Source: Luzula sylvatica (Eukaryota > Streptophyta > Magnoliopsida > Poales > Juncaceae). Taken from it: a DNA stretch of 64,000 nt. A model generated the notes under the pieces. The model was not told the origin of the DNA and made no database searches. It saw only the letters and a list, made by a program, of their open reading frames with translations. Shown one piece after another: positions 23,691 to 38,030 of the stretch. The translations under genes were made by a program, and so were the position numbers. Each line of letters starts with the position of its first letter. Position 1 is the first letter of the stretch. Location: the NCBI GenBank assembly GCA_946800325.1, contig OX326957.1:25297554-25361553 (forward strand), given 5' to 3'.

Positions 23691-24396
23691 TTAAACTGTC
23701 CGGTAACTATTAACAAACTTTTAACGACCCGACCATCCCTATTAGTGGACATATAGCTACGGTGTCTGAGCAATCGGGGCGGGCCGCCACTGAAAATGTT
23801 CCAATCCGTATTTATTGATCGTATAGCTACCGATTTGAGCTAGACCGACCGTTCCTGTGAATCTTTAGCTACGGACCGTCCTTACAAATGCTATAGATAT
23901 CGTTTTTATTCATTAACTATCGTCGATTGCTAATACCTTGATAATTTCATACATAATTAATATATTTTTAATTTTAATTTTAAATAGGATTAATTAATAG
24001 ATTATATATTTTGAAAATGGTTATTATAAGAAATCCATCTTATATATTTATCAAAAAATATTTTATGATTTATACTGAATTTTAGATCCCTGTTAATTAT
24101 GATATTTTATGATTTTAAATTAAAAATTATCGCAAAATATAAATTCGAATCAAAATAAAAATGCATTTCCAAATTCGGCTTAAATTAAAAATTATGGCAA
24201 AATATAATATCATAGTAAACCTAATAATATTATAGTAAAATAATCTTGCCTTTTTATTATTTATTTATTTTTTATTTTTTATTTTTTTTGCATCAAAGGC
24301 CCTTAAGCAATATATATACAGAAAGTCACCATTACATATAATTGACGTATAACTTAATAGCGACAAGATATTAAAACGGACACTCCAAAAGAGAAC
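23691..24396. other. intergenic DNA with possible CACTA-type subterminal motifs
   Basis: Between 23690 and 23930, motifs such as ATAGCTACGG, TATAGCTACCG and TTTAGCTACGGACCG recur, resembling subterminal repeats of plant CACTA elements. No CACTA terminus was found. From 23930 to 24390 the DNA is AT-rich and empty. Confidence 0.3.
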
Positions 24397-24861
24397 CTAT
24401 AAGCTGAATAATTGCATAACACGAAATGCATTATTTTGTCGGTGGTGGAAGAAAGTCTCATTCTCGTGCCTTATCTCAAACGCATCCACATTCTCGTGCC
24501 TTATCTCATCTACTCCTTTAACCGGTTTAACCACAACGAGTTCATTTCGAATGATCCATGGTCCATTGAGCAAAATCCGAGTCATGTCGGATTCTGCTTT
24601 GAAAAAGACGAGCATAAGCCCATTCTCTTGAGACGAGAATTCCGTATTGGAATCCACTCGCCATAAACGGATAAGTGAGTGTATTAATGTGGCATTTAAG
24701 ATAGGTTTGAGAGATATTGTGCGGATTAAAGCGGCAAGTTTTCAATTTTTAGGGGCCATTTCGGATTGATAAATAACCACCTCTCGATTTTGTGATGATT
24801 CGAGATGGATACCCGATAATTTTTGAATGAGATCTTCATCGGAGAGTGGTGCGTTCGTCAT
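24397..24861 (-). pseudogene. LINE ORF1-like fragment (DUF4283-type), frameshifted
   Basis: From an ATG at 24861 the minus strand reads an acidic leader (MTNAPLSDEDLIQKLSG). After a frame change it continues LAALIRTISLKPILNATLI, LIRLWRVDSNTEF, ILLNGPWIIRNELVVVKPV. This matches the DUF4283 domain at the start of plant LINE ORF1 proteins, with the usual pattern of a GPW(I/F) motif followed by a hydrophobic strand. The fragment ends at 24397 and no zinc knuckle follows. At least one stop and one frameshift are present. Confidence 0.7.
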
Positions 24862-25330
24862 TATCTTTGCGTGGATTTGATAAGATGTCGCACTCGCTAC
24901 CTGTGGTGACCAGAGTATAACGGGATTAGTAATTGCAACAAAGTCAGGGCCAAATTAGAAAAACGGGATTTTAAATCAATCGATTGAAGTCGAAGCCAAA
25001 ATTTCCTTGCTGATTGTGGATTGGAATCGATGGGAATGAGGAGAATCGCACACAAGTGCACTGTCGCGGAACTGTCACTGTCGCGTAATTGTCGTTGGTT
25101 TAAATCAATTAGGGTTGTCGACAATTAGGGTTTTCGTCGATTAGTAACTGTTACTGTTGCGTAACGATTCGACAATTAGGGTTTAAATCACTGTTCACCG
25201 TCGAAATTTTCCGCCGTCGAACATCACTGTTCACGGCGTTCGGAATCACTGTTCACCGTCGAAAATACTGTTCCGTCGAAATCAGAGGGGAGGAAAACAA
25301 CAGCGATTCAGTCGGTATCGCACTAAGGGC
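24862..25330. other. probable LINE 5' leader on the minus strand
   Basis: The sequence is rich in AATTAGGGTTT and CACTGTTCACCGTCGAA motifs, repeated three to four times (25190-25275). It lies directly upstream of the ORF1-like frame, so a LINE 5' UTR is the simplest reading. Confidence 0.35.
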
Positions 25331-26250
25331 CTGAGCACTCCGCCGAGCGCGGAGGAGCGCCGATTCAAGCGGTGCGAATGGTTTGCAGTTTAAGAGTGCA
25401 AACGAATGGGTGCGAGTAATTTTCTTTCCGAAGAGGAATTTTCTCTTTTCCCCTGGGGTAGATTCTTTTTTTTATCCTTTTTATTATTTATTATTGGGAC
25501 ATAAAAAAACCATCGCGTTGAACAGAGAATACGGGCCTCTCTCTCTCCTCTCCTTTATATGGGTTTTTTTCCCCAAAAAGGTTTGTTCTTTTGCTCTATT
25601 TCTCTTTCTCTTTCTGTCCTAATTTGGCAAGTCCACGTCGATTTTGGTAGGTTCCTTGGGATCATTCGTTTTTTTCTTTTCTTTTTTTGCCTATAGTATT
25701 TGAATTTACAATTGAATCACTGTAGATTGATTGATGAATTGCTCTATTATGCTGACTTTTTTGTTTGGGTTTGTGATTTTGATCTTTTTACGAAATGTCA
25801 TTCGTTGGAATTTTACACGGAATCATAAAAATTGCGTTTGGGTCTCTCTTACATGCATTCCTTTTTTCGGAAAGTTTATCCTTTTACCTGTTTCTTCTTC
25901 GCGAGCCAACCATTTTCGTACATTTCATTCAATTTGGGAAAATCATTTGATTTATCTCAAATCGAGGTGCTGTTTTTGCTTCGCATTTAAAATTCGTTCA
26001 TTGGTTTGAGCTTGTCGTGGCTTGTTTGAAATGCAATCTGCAATTTAGGTTGAATTTATATAAAATTTTCGATTTCGATTGAATTCTGATTATATATAGT
26101 TTGTAATTGGTTTAAATTGTAAAGCAAAAATGATTTTTCCGATGATTCTTACCTAATTTATTTCAGAATTCGACTTTAAATAGCTTATTGTTGTATTATA
26201 AGCAGGTCTTTTTGATGTTTTAGATTAAATACTACAGATAAAGAAAAAGA
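25331..26250 (+). promoter_or_regulatory. promoter and 5' leader of the CBL gene
   Basis: A CTCTCTCCTCTCC tract and a TTTATAT box (about 25554-25560) precede a pyrimidine-rich leader. A likely 5'-UTR intron runs from the GTAGGTTCC donor near 25648 to the TTTTAG acceptor at about 26222, leaving a short exon piece before the ATG at 26251. The intron is inferred from splice motifs only. Confidence 0.45.
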
Positions 26251-27628
<1,378 letters not shown>

Positions 27629-28220
27629 TAATTTATTTCATTCACTTGAAATTAAATAATTTGGGAGAAAATCAAATGAATCTTGATACCGTAACCTTGT
27701 TGTAAAATTGTTGTAAACATTTATTAATTGTTTGACTAAATAGCTTATGATTCGTTATTTGTTTTTGTGTTGATATTTTTAAATTAATTAAATCATCCAC
27801 TAAGATAACAACGAAGGACTGACAGATGCTTCTAACAATAGTTATTTTATTTTTGTTAAATGTAAGATTGGATCTATAGTGATCTTAAATACATTTATTT
27901 TTATACCATATGTACTTATTTTTTATATTTCTATTGTATCTTTTTAGGTTCGTATTAACTAATCCGGTTCTCGTCACATGTCGAAAAATTATTTGTTATC
28001 TGGAAAATAAATATTTATTTTTACAGTTATTTCAATGTTATCTAGATATAGGTCGGATATTAATCAGATACGGATACATTTGTCGGATACAAATTATTTT
28101 CAAATATCAAAGATTCAAAATAAATATTATGATGTAATATTACCTTGCCAATATCAAATCATTCATGAATTATTTATTTATCTATCTGATTTTTTCAAAT
28201 ACCAAATACCAAATTCATAG
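27629..28220. other. CBL 3' flank, source or relative of an inverted duplicate
   Basis: Contains the CBL 3' UTR. From the last CBL codons to about 28190 it matches the reverse complement of 46030-46919, apart from a MITE inserted in that copy. Confidence 0.75.
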
Positions 28221-28594
28221 TAATATTTATCTTTTTTTTAATCTTATACACATTGTCACTCAGTTTAGGTCACAGCCTATCAAACGATGACATTTGCAAT
28301 GATGATTCATTAATCTTCCAGAACCACAAGGATCCGCCAATCATATTTGATTTTCTCATGTCTACACCGGACACTTCCATTTGATTTAGTCCCTTCTCCG
28401 TTCCGACTTTCAAGTTTCAACTAATTCAAATTTCAAGCTTCAAAGAATTACTCCTCCACCTACCCGCATCATCTCCATCCCAAATCATCACATACCAATC
28501 CAGTTCTGTTAAATTAAGTAAATTCAGTATCAACGGACACGTCCAGTATTGATTTATTGGAGATGAATAATCTCGACGTCTAATCCTTCTCTTT
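28221..28594 (+). promoter_or_regulatory. upstream region of the LigB gene
   Basis: Non-coding. It includes pyrimidine-rich stretches around 28370-28500 and leads into the TATA box at 28595. Confidence 0.4.
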
Positions 28595-28600
28595 TATAAA
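28595..28600 (+). promoter_or_regulatory. TATA box of the LigB gene
   Basis: TATAAA lies 114 bases before the start codon, a good fit for a leader of about 80-90 bases. Confidence 0.6.
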
Positions 28601-28708
28601 ACGCGCCTTTATCGAACAATCTTATCAATCATCGTATAGTTTCCCCCAAATTCACAAACGGCTTCAAATTGTTTCTCGATTTTCAGGAAATCAACCAAAT
28701 TTACTGTA

Positions 28709-30387
28709 ATGGATACGTTTTTTGTTTCGCATGGATCGCCTACGCTCTCCATTGATGATTCTCTCGAAGCCAGACATTTTCTCAAGTCATGGAGGTCTAC
28801 TGTGATGCCAGGCGTTACGCCGAAGGCTATTGTTATTGTTTCTGGTCATTGGGATACGAGACGTCCCGAAGTTAATGTGATTAATGGCGTTAATAAAACC
28901 ATCTATGATTTCGGTGGATTCCCCAAGCAAATGTATCAGGTTCGTCTTTTTTCTGGGGAATCAATTTTGTGATTTTTCTGGATTTTCGTTGTAAATACTT
29001 CATTTTTCTGGGCAATCATGAGTTAATTACTAATCCATATCACGAAATGGGAGATTTGGTGTTTGTTTACTCATTTAGGGTATATAATAATTATCTGGGT
29101 CTATATGTAAATAGTACATTTCACTGCGACGTAGCGCAAAATAACAATTTTTACTGTTGTGAGTTACTTTTTTTTAAAAAATCCCCAATAGAAGTAAGTA
29201 TAAGGCTGCTAATTTTACTGTGGTTCCCTATTAATGGGTCAATTTAGGTTTTGCTAAAAGAAGAAAAAATAGGAATTTTAGGTTAAAAACAAGGATCATA
29301 CATGAAAACATGATTTTAGTTTCTTAAAATTTTGCAAAAAAAGAGCTTTCTTTCATTAGTCAAGAATTGAGAGAACTTTTCTGAAACACCCAACAAACTA
29401 GGCAATTCCTGCAGTTGAGACATACGGAATTCTTTGAATATTTCTCACTTTGTTTTTGTTTGTTTAAACTTTAAAGAACTTGGTACCGAAGTCATTTGTT
29501 TAGGTACGAAGTATCTGTCATCATACCTTTGCAAATTAATCTAACCCACTCTCTATAAAATAAAGAGAAATTCAATTAAAATATTTCGGGCAACGAATAG
29601 TTTAGTTTCAAATGCCACTATTCTCCAACAAGAAAATACCTTATAAGTTTATTAAAAATAAAAAAAATATATAATTGGATCACACTTTCCAAACATTCTC
29701 GACTAAATCACATTTTTTCTAACCTTTCAGATAAAATATCCTGCACCCGGTGCACCAGAGACCGCCAAGAAAGTAGCGGCTCTCCTCAAAGAAGCCGGGT
29801 TCGGACCCGTTAAAGAGGACAAATCCCGCGGGCTCGATCACGGTGCGTGGGTCCCACTCATGCTGATGTACCCCAATGCCGACATACCTGTTTGCCAGCT
29901 GTCAGTCCAGTCCGACAGAGACGCGACTTATCACTACAACATGGGCAGGGCCTTGGCCCCTTTGAGAGACGAAGGGATTCTCATTGTTGGATCGGGAAGC
30001 GCCACTCATAATTTGCGAACCATAAGTTTCGATAATAGCGGAGTCCCTAAATGGGCACTTGAATTTGATAATTGGCTCGTAGACTCCATTCTGAACAAGA
30101 AGTATATTTTTATTAATTTAATTTTATATTTTCTCGATATAATTAACATTGGCACGAACATGAAAGTTTGATAAATTAATGAGTTAAATTTTGTTAGGTA
30201 TGATGAGGTGAATAATTTCATGGAGAAGGCACCGAATGCAAAAATTGCACATCCATGGCCGGATCATTTCTACCCTTTGCACGTGGCTCTCGGCGCGGCT
30301 GGCGAAAACCCTAGCGCGGAGTTGGTTCATACCAGTTGGAGTGCCGGTACTCTCTCTTATACCTCTTTTAGGTTTAAGAGTGCTTAG
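28709..30387 (+). CDS. LigB: LigB-type extradiol dioxygenase (4,5-DOPA dioxygenase-like), 3 exons, intact
   Basis: Class III extradiol ring-cleavage dioxygenase related to plant LigB and the DOPA 4,5-dioxygenases of betalain synthesis. Exons: 28709-28939, 29731-30101 and 30198-30387; the joined frame gives 263 residues (family about 265-270). Likely metal- and substrate-binding histidines are present: FFVSHGSPT (His8), SGHWDT (His47), [11 protein letters not shown] (His114), SATHNLR (His170) and [12 protein letters not shown] (His219, His224). LigB homologues occur in most land plants, where their natural substrate is not settled. Only certain Caryophyllales paralogues make betalamic acid. 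This sequence alone does not decide between the two, so the general family name is safer. The first intron (28940-29730) is 791 bases. Confidence 0.93.
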
Positions 30388-30865
30388 TATGTGATTAGTA
30401 TATATGTTAACATTACTTGTTACTAATGAATAAATGCATGTGTATTGTGTGTGATTTTTTGTTGTAGTGAGTTTATTGTGTGCATAAATTATGGATTATT
30501 ATACCACATTATTCATTATTATATCATATTATTAGATCACATTATTACATAAATAAATATCAGGAAATTATTATGAAAGTAAAAGTATACACAAAAATAT
30601 CGCCACTCTTCCCCAATCTTCAATGTTTTATGTCTAGCCACTTTGTATTCACTCTTCATTTGAACATTGTTTGTCACACTCTTCTCCTTGAAAGTTTTCT
30701 GTAAAAAAATAATTCATGTCTGTTTTTTGATGTTTATGTTTTGAGTTGGATTAATTACTTATATTTATATTTGTGTTTGTTCTTCGGTTCGATTTATTGC
30801 TAATTTTTGTTCAATTTCATGGATGCTAAACTTTTATATTTGTATGTTGAAGAGAAGGGTGTTAT
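30388..30865. other. 3' flank of the LigB gene
   Basis: AT-rich, presumably including the 3' UTR. No other gene seen. Confidence 0.4.
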
Positions 30866-32085
30866 AATTGGAAGGGTTCGGGTCTTATCCAATGGCCATC
30901 GGACCGTATCACATCCAAGCTCGTCCTGAGCCGTCCGATATCATCTCGGTTCACCGTGATGAGATTCAATTTAATGTCCCGTTTGTTTCTCTCCGTCAGT
31001 CAGAAATGGAAAGCAAATCATGTCTTATCCCTCTCGTGAAAAATAGAAGAGTTTCTTTCTCCATTAAAGTCTATTTTCTTCTCTTTCACATATCCGCTTT
31101 TTCATTAAACTCGCACAAGCAAGAAGTTCGAGGTAAAGAAACTTCTCAGTTTTCCTTTCTGGCTCTCTCGTGTACGACCTTATCTCTTCTTTTGTGACGA
31201 AGCTAAAAAAGTCGACAAATCTGAGGAGGGCATATTAGAGCTGGATTGTGATTACAGTTTATCAATTGATCAATATATAAATCAAGACTAAGAAGAAGAA
31301 ACTTCATATAGAAACAAAATCAAGAAAAAAAATGGAATTGACGAAGGAGAAGAGGGAGGAAGCAATATGGGTTCGAATTGAGATTGGAGGGACTGATGAA
31401 AGCATATGTCCACTAAAATTATAATTGGTTTATCTATTTTCATTCACCTTATTTTAATATTTAGACAAACCATGAAAAAAACAAGACATCGCTGGGTATG
31501 ATTTTGCAATGAATATTCTGCATAAAATGTGTAAAAGATTCTGCAAATAATTTGTCTTGTTATTAATGTAATCATAACAAAAAATCAGAAGTTAGGAGTT
31601 TGAGTAATAGTGTATAACAGCTTCAAAAATCAATTTCTCTTCCAATATTTTTTTTTAGTGTAATCAACTTGAATGTATAAGGATTTTTATCTTTTTTGTT
31701 TTGTATTAACAAATTACTTGAGTGTAACCAATTTCATTTCGATTTCTTTTGTTACTTGAGTGTAACCTGAGACAAGGATCAAACTTTTTGTTTTCTTTCA
31801 TTAATTTTGATATTTGTGTCCTCGTACTTCAGTAACCATATTTTTTTTCTTTTAAAACCTCTTATTGATGCACACTACTTCGTCAACAATACATAAAAGT
31901 AAATTATGCCAACAAAATTATTAAGTTATTATAATATTTATCCAAATCAAAATCTCAAAAACAATAAAATACACTGAAAAAGAGAGAGCCTTGAAGATTT
32001 GAAGAGGGCAATTTGAAGAGGCCAGCTTCCGATGTCATTGCAAATAAAATTTGCAGAGGCTTGAAAAGGGTAAAAAACAGAGCAC

Positions 32086-32125
<40 letters not shown>

Positions 32126-32336
32126 ATCATGTTTTGAAGGAAATTTTCTATGTTTTTCACGTTGAAATTGGAAGGATGGAAAAAGTTCTATTTTTGACAC
32201 ACAGAATATTGAAAGAGAGTTAACGGAAAGGTTAAATTCCATCAAACCAATCTTTATGCTGATGATATCGGACGGCTCTCGAAATGTGTGGACGAGATTT
32301 TGTTCGATGCCCACCGGACAAGACCCCAACCCTTAC
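30866..32336. mobile_element. inverted-repeat-bounded element, class not determined (about 1.47 kb)
   Basis: The left end (from about 30869, GGAAGGGTTCGGGTCTTATCC) and the reverse complement of the right end (GTAAGGGTTGGGGTCTTGTCC) match. They share GAGCCGTCCGATATCATC about 70-80 bases inside. The similarity covers roughly 130 bases with scattered differences. The interior is non-coding and includes a GA microsatellite (32091-32121). No clear flanking duplication was found, so a Mutator-like or hAT origin cannot be separated. Confidence 0.55.
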
Positions 32337-32588
32337 CTAAAATAGTCCCAATAATCCATAAAAAACATAAAAATAAATAAAATTTAACGTAGTTACATAT
32401 TGAAAAGAGTACAAAATATAATCTAATGTACTTCTATTCGAAAAAACCTACAACATAAACATTTTTGCATTGCTGATATTTTTTTGAAAATTCTACCTAC
32501 ATCTTATTTGCAATTGAAAAATAAAAACTGAAATATAAATGGTGAGATGAAAAATAAACTGATATTGAGTCAATAAAAGAAATATTTT

Positions 32589-32841
32589 TGTTATGAATAT
32601 TATAATATGGATGTCAAGCAGCAAATCTTGTGAAGATGGAGACATTAATTATAGGATACTTTGTATATTTGATATTGTATTATTTTCTTGTATCATAGCG
32701 TTATATATGGCAAGAGGTTTCATGACCTGCACTCACCCTCTACTATATAAAGGGGTAGTGGCTATTGTATTTCTCCTACTCATTCATTAAGAATATTGTC
32801 TCCTCCAATTCTCTTTCTCTTTCGTTCTTTATTTTATAACA
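32589..32841 (+). repeat. 5' LTR of the copia element
   Basis: Starts TGTTATGAAT and ends TTTATAACA. A TATA box (CTATATAAAG) lies near 32742-32751, followed by a CTCTTTCTCTTTCG leader. Confidence 0.93.
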
Positions 32842-33259
32842 CGTTATCAGCACGAGACTCTAAACCAACTGAGATCTTTAAACTACGTAACTCTCTCGAA
32901 ATTTCAGTCGAAGGTATTAGTGGTATGCGTATATTTCTTGCTATGATGTTTTATACGGGTTAAGACCAAAAATATATTTGTATAATCTTTCAAGCATCCT
33001 TATATCTATTACTGTTTGTTCAACCACCAAAATGAGTACCATATACTGTTCACCAATTTAAATATTGCATTATATACATGTCATAGAAAATAGATTTCTA
33101 TTTGGATAAACTTCTATGCATACCATACCCATGTTGCCTTTTTCAATGGTCATTAATAGGAAATTGATCTCGTATAATCTCTCTGTTCAAACTACTTATA
33201 TTCTCCTTTATAAAATATATTGTGTTTGTTTAATGAAAAGTAAATTATACATCAAATAT

Positions 33260-34330
33260 TGATATGTAACCAGAAGTCGCAAGTTCATATTATTAAGGCA
33301 CCCGAAGTTGCTCGTTTCAATTATGTAACATGAAGTTGCATGTTCATTTTCTTAACGCACCCGAAGTTGTTTGTTTTAATTGTGTAACCGAAGTTGCATC
33401 CTCATTTTGTTAACGCACCAGAAGTTGCGGGTTTAAATTTACGTGCCAAAAGTTGCAAATACATTTTATTTTCTTTCCGTACGTTTATTTTTCTCGTACA
33501 TTTATTTTGGCGCATTTAATTCTAATTATGTATGCACCTGAAGTTGCAATTTAGTTTATTAAAGCACCGGAAGTTGCTCGTTTAAATTATGCACTAGAAG
33601 TTGCAAGTTTATTAACATACCAAGAATTGTAAGTTTGTTTTTCTTTATATGTATTTGAAGTTGTAAATTTATTCAAGTTTATTAAATTGGATATACATTA
33701 TGTGATGACTTGAAGTTGCTAGATTATTATTATTGATTCATACACAAATTTATTGTGTTTATAAGATCTATACTCGTAGCATTATTCTCATTGAAAGAAT
33801 ATTAGTATTTAAATTATGAAACATTATTAATGCCAGAAGCATGATAATAATATCGTAAGCATAATAATTTTAACGTTGGATACGTAATACTTCAGAAGAA
33901 TACATGTTATGATGATAAGAGTTTATGTTACATGTTTTGGACCTGTAGTCTAGAATATGTATTTTAAGATTATAATTTTAAATTTTATGAAATTTGTTGT
34001 ATACACCAGAAGTGTATGTTAACGCACCCGTAGTTGCTCATTGAAAATAAACACCAGAAGTTGTGAGAATATTTATATTTATTTTCTGCATGTTTATTTT
34101 ATGTTAATTTATTATTCGCACATTTATTATTAGTATGTTTAATTAATTTATTTATATTGTTCGAACATCTATTATCGTTTATATTTGCACCAGTAGTTGC
34201 AATCCAGTATTAATGCACACAAAGTTCGAAATCTTATCTTATTGAAACATGGAGTTTCAATTACGATGTTCAAGTTAAAGAGCACCTAATAAAGTTGATA
34301 ATGTTATTGAAAGCACCTGAAGTTGCAAGA
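33260..34330 (+). repeat. dispersed GAAGTTGC motif array inside the copia element
   Basis: The phrase CACC(A/C/G)GAAGTTGC, often followed by AAGTTTATT or TCGTTTAAAT, recurs well over a dozen times at irregular 30-60-base spacing. Weaker forms continue to about 35300. There is no open frame across it, so it is a non-coding repeat-rich leader. Confidence 0.8.
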
Positions 34331-37300
34331 GCACAGTATATATAATATATTTATCCAATATTAAAGACTTGATATGAATAAATATTGGGATAAAATAAAT
34401 AATTGAAAATATTCTAGAAATGCGCTCATGCAAAAGCAAATTAGATTGATGATTGATTTTATTCCATTCCCAGAAGTGAATGTTGCCTCGAAGGCTGAAG
34501 TCCAAATTATATCCGACACAAATATTGATCATGATAACAAAATCACATAATAAATAAGAGACTCGTGAAAATATGTTTACAAAGAGTCCGAAAATATAAT
34601 CTTCAAGATGTGGCTTGAAAATAGTTGTACCAGTAGTACACCATAAATCAAATATTGTTTATGAAACCTCTTAAATAGAAAAACAAGAAGAAAAAGGGAT
34701 GATTTTCTTATCTATCAAAACAAAGTTTATTTTGTGTCGAATTATTTATTTCATCAATAAATAGATGTGTATATTAAACTATAAGAGCGTATGTTTATGA
34801 TTGGTGACTCTTGAAGAATTTTTATTTGATTGCTCGAGAAAATACATTATCTATATTGCTCCAAAAGAATCATTATGTTAATAGAAACATATTAGTTTAT
34901 TTTTATGACATGCAATTATATTATTAAAATTGAAGTTATGAACCAGAAGTTCAATTTATAAAACAAAAAAAGCAATTCTATGATTTAGATTAATTGCTTA
35001 GACATAGAATATGCATGTCACGATCATGACTCGATTAAGTCCAACTATTTATCATAAGTATTCCCCATCTTTTATAACTTGTGAGTGATCGGAGCAAAAA
35101 GTATTCACTCAATTTTTTTTTTTTTTATATGTATTAGATGTGTGATCACACATGGACGAGTTAGAAGAAGTGTTTGGTATATATATGGTTGATTATTTTG
35201 TAAAATTGTATATCATGAACATTTATTTATTTGAACCAGAAGTTCGAATGATATACACAAACTAGAAGTTTAAAATTGTATTCGTAAACTAGAAGTTTAC
35301 ATTCAAGAAATCAACCATGTTTAATATGTATGTTGCAAATACGAAATCCCTGAAGGAGAAATTACATAAACAACTAAGATGGTTTATGAAATAACCAAAC
35401 ATGAGTAAAAGTTTTGAAGATATAAGATATCATGCAAGTCCCGGAGAACTTCATTAGATATTAATTAAAATATCAACAACTCGTGCCTAAATCAGGGGGA
35501 GAGAATGAAAACTGGAAAAAAAAATAAGAAATTATATGAATTGCATCATCACATCAGATCCTCGAATATATAAACATGAACTAGGAGTTCATAAATAAAT
35601 TATTTGCACGAAATTGCAAATCGGTGATTTGATGCATTGATCAATACAAGAATGAATAAAGAATAAAAGTTTCCAGTCTAAAATGCTCATATTTGTAGTA
35701 TAATATCCTTGGATAATTTTAAATTTGATATAAGCCTGAAGCTTGGTCGACCAATCGGTTCCCATATTAGAAATCCAAAGGAATAAGAAAGAGCACGATA
35801 AAAAGTTGGCAATAAAGAAGTTGATAATAATTCTAATGATATATATCCTTTTTAAAAGGATAATGAAATATTAATTAGTACATTTGACATAGATAAATAT
35901 ATAACCTTTAGAAAAGGTTCAGGTACCTGACAACATCGAAATTGTTGAAAATAATGAGATCTCAAAATAATGTCTCTACTAGAAGAAGATGGAACCGAAA
36001 TAAAACTATAGTTATTAGAAAGTTGCATTGGGTGCGCTTTCAATTTATAATTAATAAAACGAGGATCTGAAAAATTAAATTAATTGTGGAATGTCGACGT
36101 TTAAAAATAATTGGCCAATAACAGAAATCACATAAGAAATTGAAATTGATGGACCCGAAGTCCGAAAACCACCTTACATGGTGATACAAATTGTATTTAT
36201 GCTTTTAATTTATTTAAAGGTCTCTGAAGGACTAAAATTGTTTCTTGTATTTATTATATCAGATTATCCACGTGACTCATTTTGCTACGATATTCATGAA
36301 AATCCCTGAAGGATTTAGTATGCCTGAAGCATACAATTTAAACTCTCGAGAGATATATTAAATTACAAAGATCTTTGCATGAATAGTATTTGAGCCATAA
36401 GATATAATCGATGTAATAAGTAAGAATATATATACCGGTATGAATGATCAAATTCGCAGATGCATATTTATTATAAATAAATAGTGATTAATTAATAATT
36501 ATTTGAACTCCCGAAGAGTTCTAAAAGACAATTACTAAAAGAAGATATTTAACGGGAACGATATCGAATGTGAAATAGTTATTTTCATGGATTACAAATA
36601 TAGTAAATATTTCCTGAAGAAATTAGTTCGTCGGTGGAAACTAAGAATTCAAAACAACTAGTGCAAAAGATTGAACTTCTTAATCATAAAATATTTGTAT
36701 CCATGAGGGAGAGAAATTATACGCAATGCACTCTTTTTGTCCTTGATCTTGGTTTTGTCCCACTGGGTTTTCCTGACAAGGGTTTTAACGAGGCAACTTA
36801 TGAAGCGTATGAAACATAATATATTGCACTCTTTTTCCTTCACTAGGATTTTTGTCCCATTGGGTTTTACCTAGTAAGTTTTTAATGAGGCAGATTTTTA
36901 TGATATAATTATCCAAGGAGAAATTCCATAACCAATTCTCCATTTACATTCAAAGTGACTAAAGCAATTCCAGAAGAATCAAATTCACTTGAAAAACGTG
37001 AAGATTTTGGACATGTAGTCCAAACAACTATTATAAGCAACATACGAACTACAAACATGTATGTATAAGAATTTGGAATGAGAAATGAAATCACACTCAG
37101 ATTTTGATTATATTGGCAATCTCGAGGACTCTATTTACTTCTCGTGGACGATATAATAAAATATGGACCACTTTATAAAGTTATCAAAATCCCAGAAGGA
37201 TTTAAATCAATGTATCTTTGTCAAGAGATTAAATTATGGATTTGCAGTATACGTCGATGATTTAAAATATCATTGAAACTCCTGAAGAAGTTGCAAGAAC

Positions 37301-37474
37301 TGGATAAAAACTCAGAAAAGAAAATGTTTTCTATTTGTCTACAAATCGAGTATATAAGAAATATGTGATCAATCCATTGATATGAAGAATAATTATTTTC
37401 GTCACGGAGAAGATAATGAAATTTTTGTTGGTCCATAAGTACCACATTTAAGTATTATTGGTCCCAACAAGCAG

Positions 37475-37860
37475 CACTTCACGGGCCCAAAATAATGGCG
37501 AGATAAACGTCCAACAAATTTACTCGAATGATAACCTGGATGTTCTCTTCACCAAGTCGTTGTCATTACATCTTTCTAGAACATGGTTTACATGATGAGA
37601 CTTCGTCGTCTTAAGGAGATTTGCCTATATGAGGGGGAGATTTAGTACGCACTGCACTCTTTTTTTCCTTGGCCATGGTTTTGTCCCAATGGGATTTTCT
37701 GGCAAGGTTTTTAATGAGGCGCGTTCCTGGCAAGGATAATTCTCCAAAATTATTTTCCTCACACAAGCTCCAGAAGAGCAGCGAAATTGATATGTATCAA
37801 ATTCGCTCAAGTAATAATCCTGCAGATTTCTTGCCAAATAAACTTGCAGGCAATTAATAC
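37475..37860 (+). pseudogene. remnants of copia RNase-H C-terminus (two tandem versions)
   Basis: 37475-37570 reads QNNGEINVQQIYSNDN then LFTKSL, followed by a decayed RRLKEIC tail. 37741-37857 reads SSHKLQKSSEIDMYQIRSS then NNPADFLPNKLAG. Both match the end of copia polyproteins (QQIRSSDNxADLFTKxLP). GTTTTGTCCCATTGGGTTTT-like phrases occur around them at about 36760, 36855, 37680 and 37950. Confidence 0.75.
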
Positions 37861-38030
37861 ATATGACTGAAATCCGTTACTTTATATATATTTGTACCCA
37901 TCAGGGGGAGAAACAATACGCGCTACACTCTTTTTCCCTAGTCGTGGTTTTTATCCCATTGGGTTTTCCAGACTAGGTTTTTAATGAGGTAGCTTCTTAT
38001 GCGTATGAAATATTGACATCCAAGGGGGAG

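Noticed and set aside
23691..23930. Complete CACTA transposon
   Set aside because: Only subterminal-like TAGCTACGG motifs are seen. Neither a CACTA terminus nor a 3-bp duplication was found.
30868..31197. 109-codon frame near the left end of an inverted-repeat element
   Set aside because: The same PSDIIS-like words appear in the opposite strand at the other end, showing that it is terminal-repeat DNA read as protein.
33260..34330. Regular-looking GAAGTTGC repeats considered as a CRISPR-like or coding repeat
   Set aside because: Spacing is irregular, units diverge, the genome is a plant and the array lies inside a copia element.
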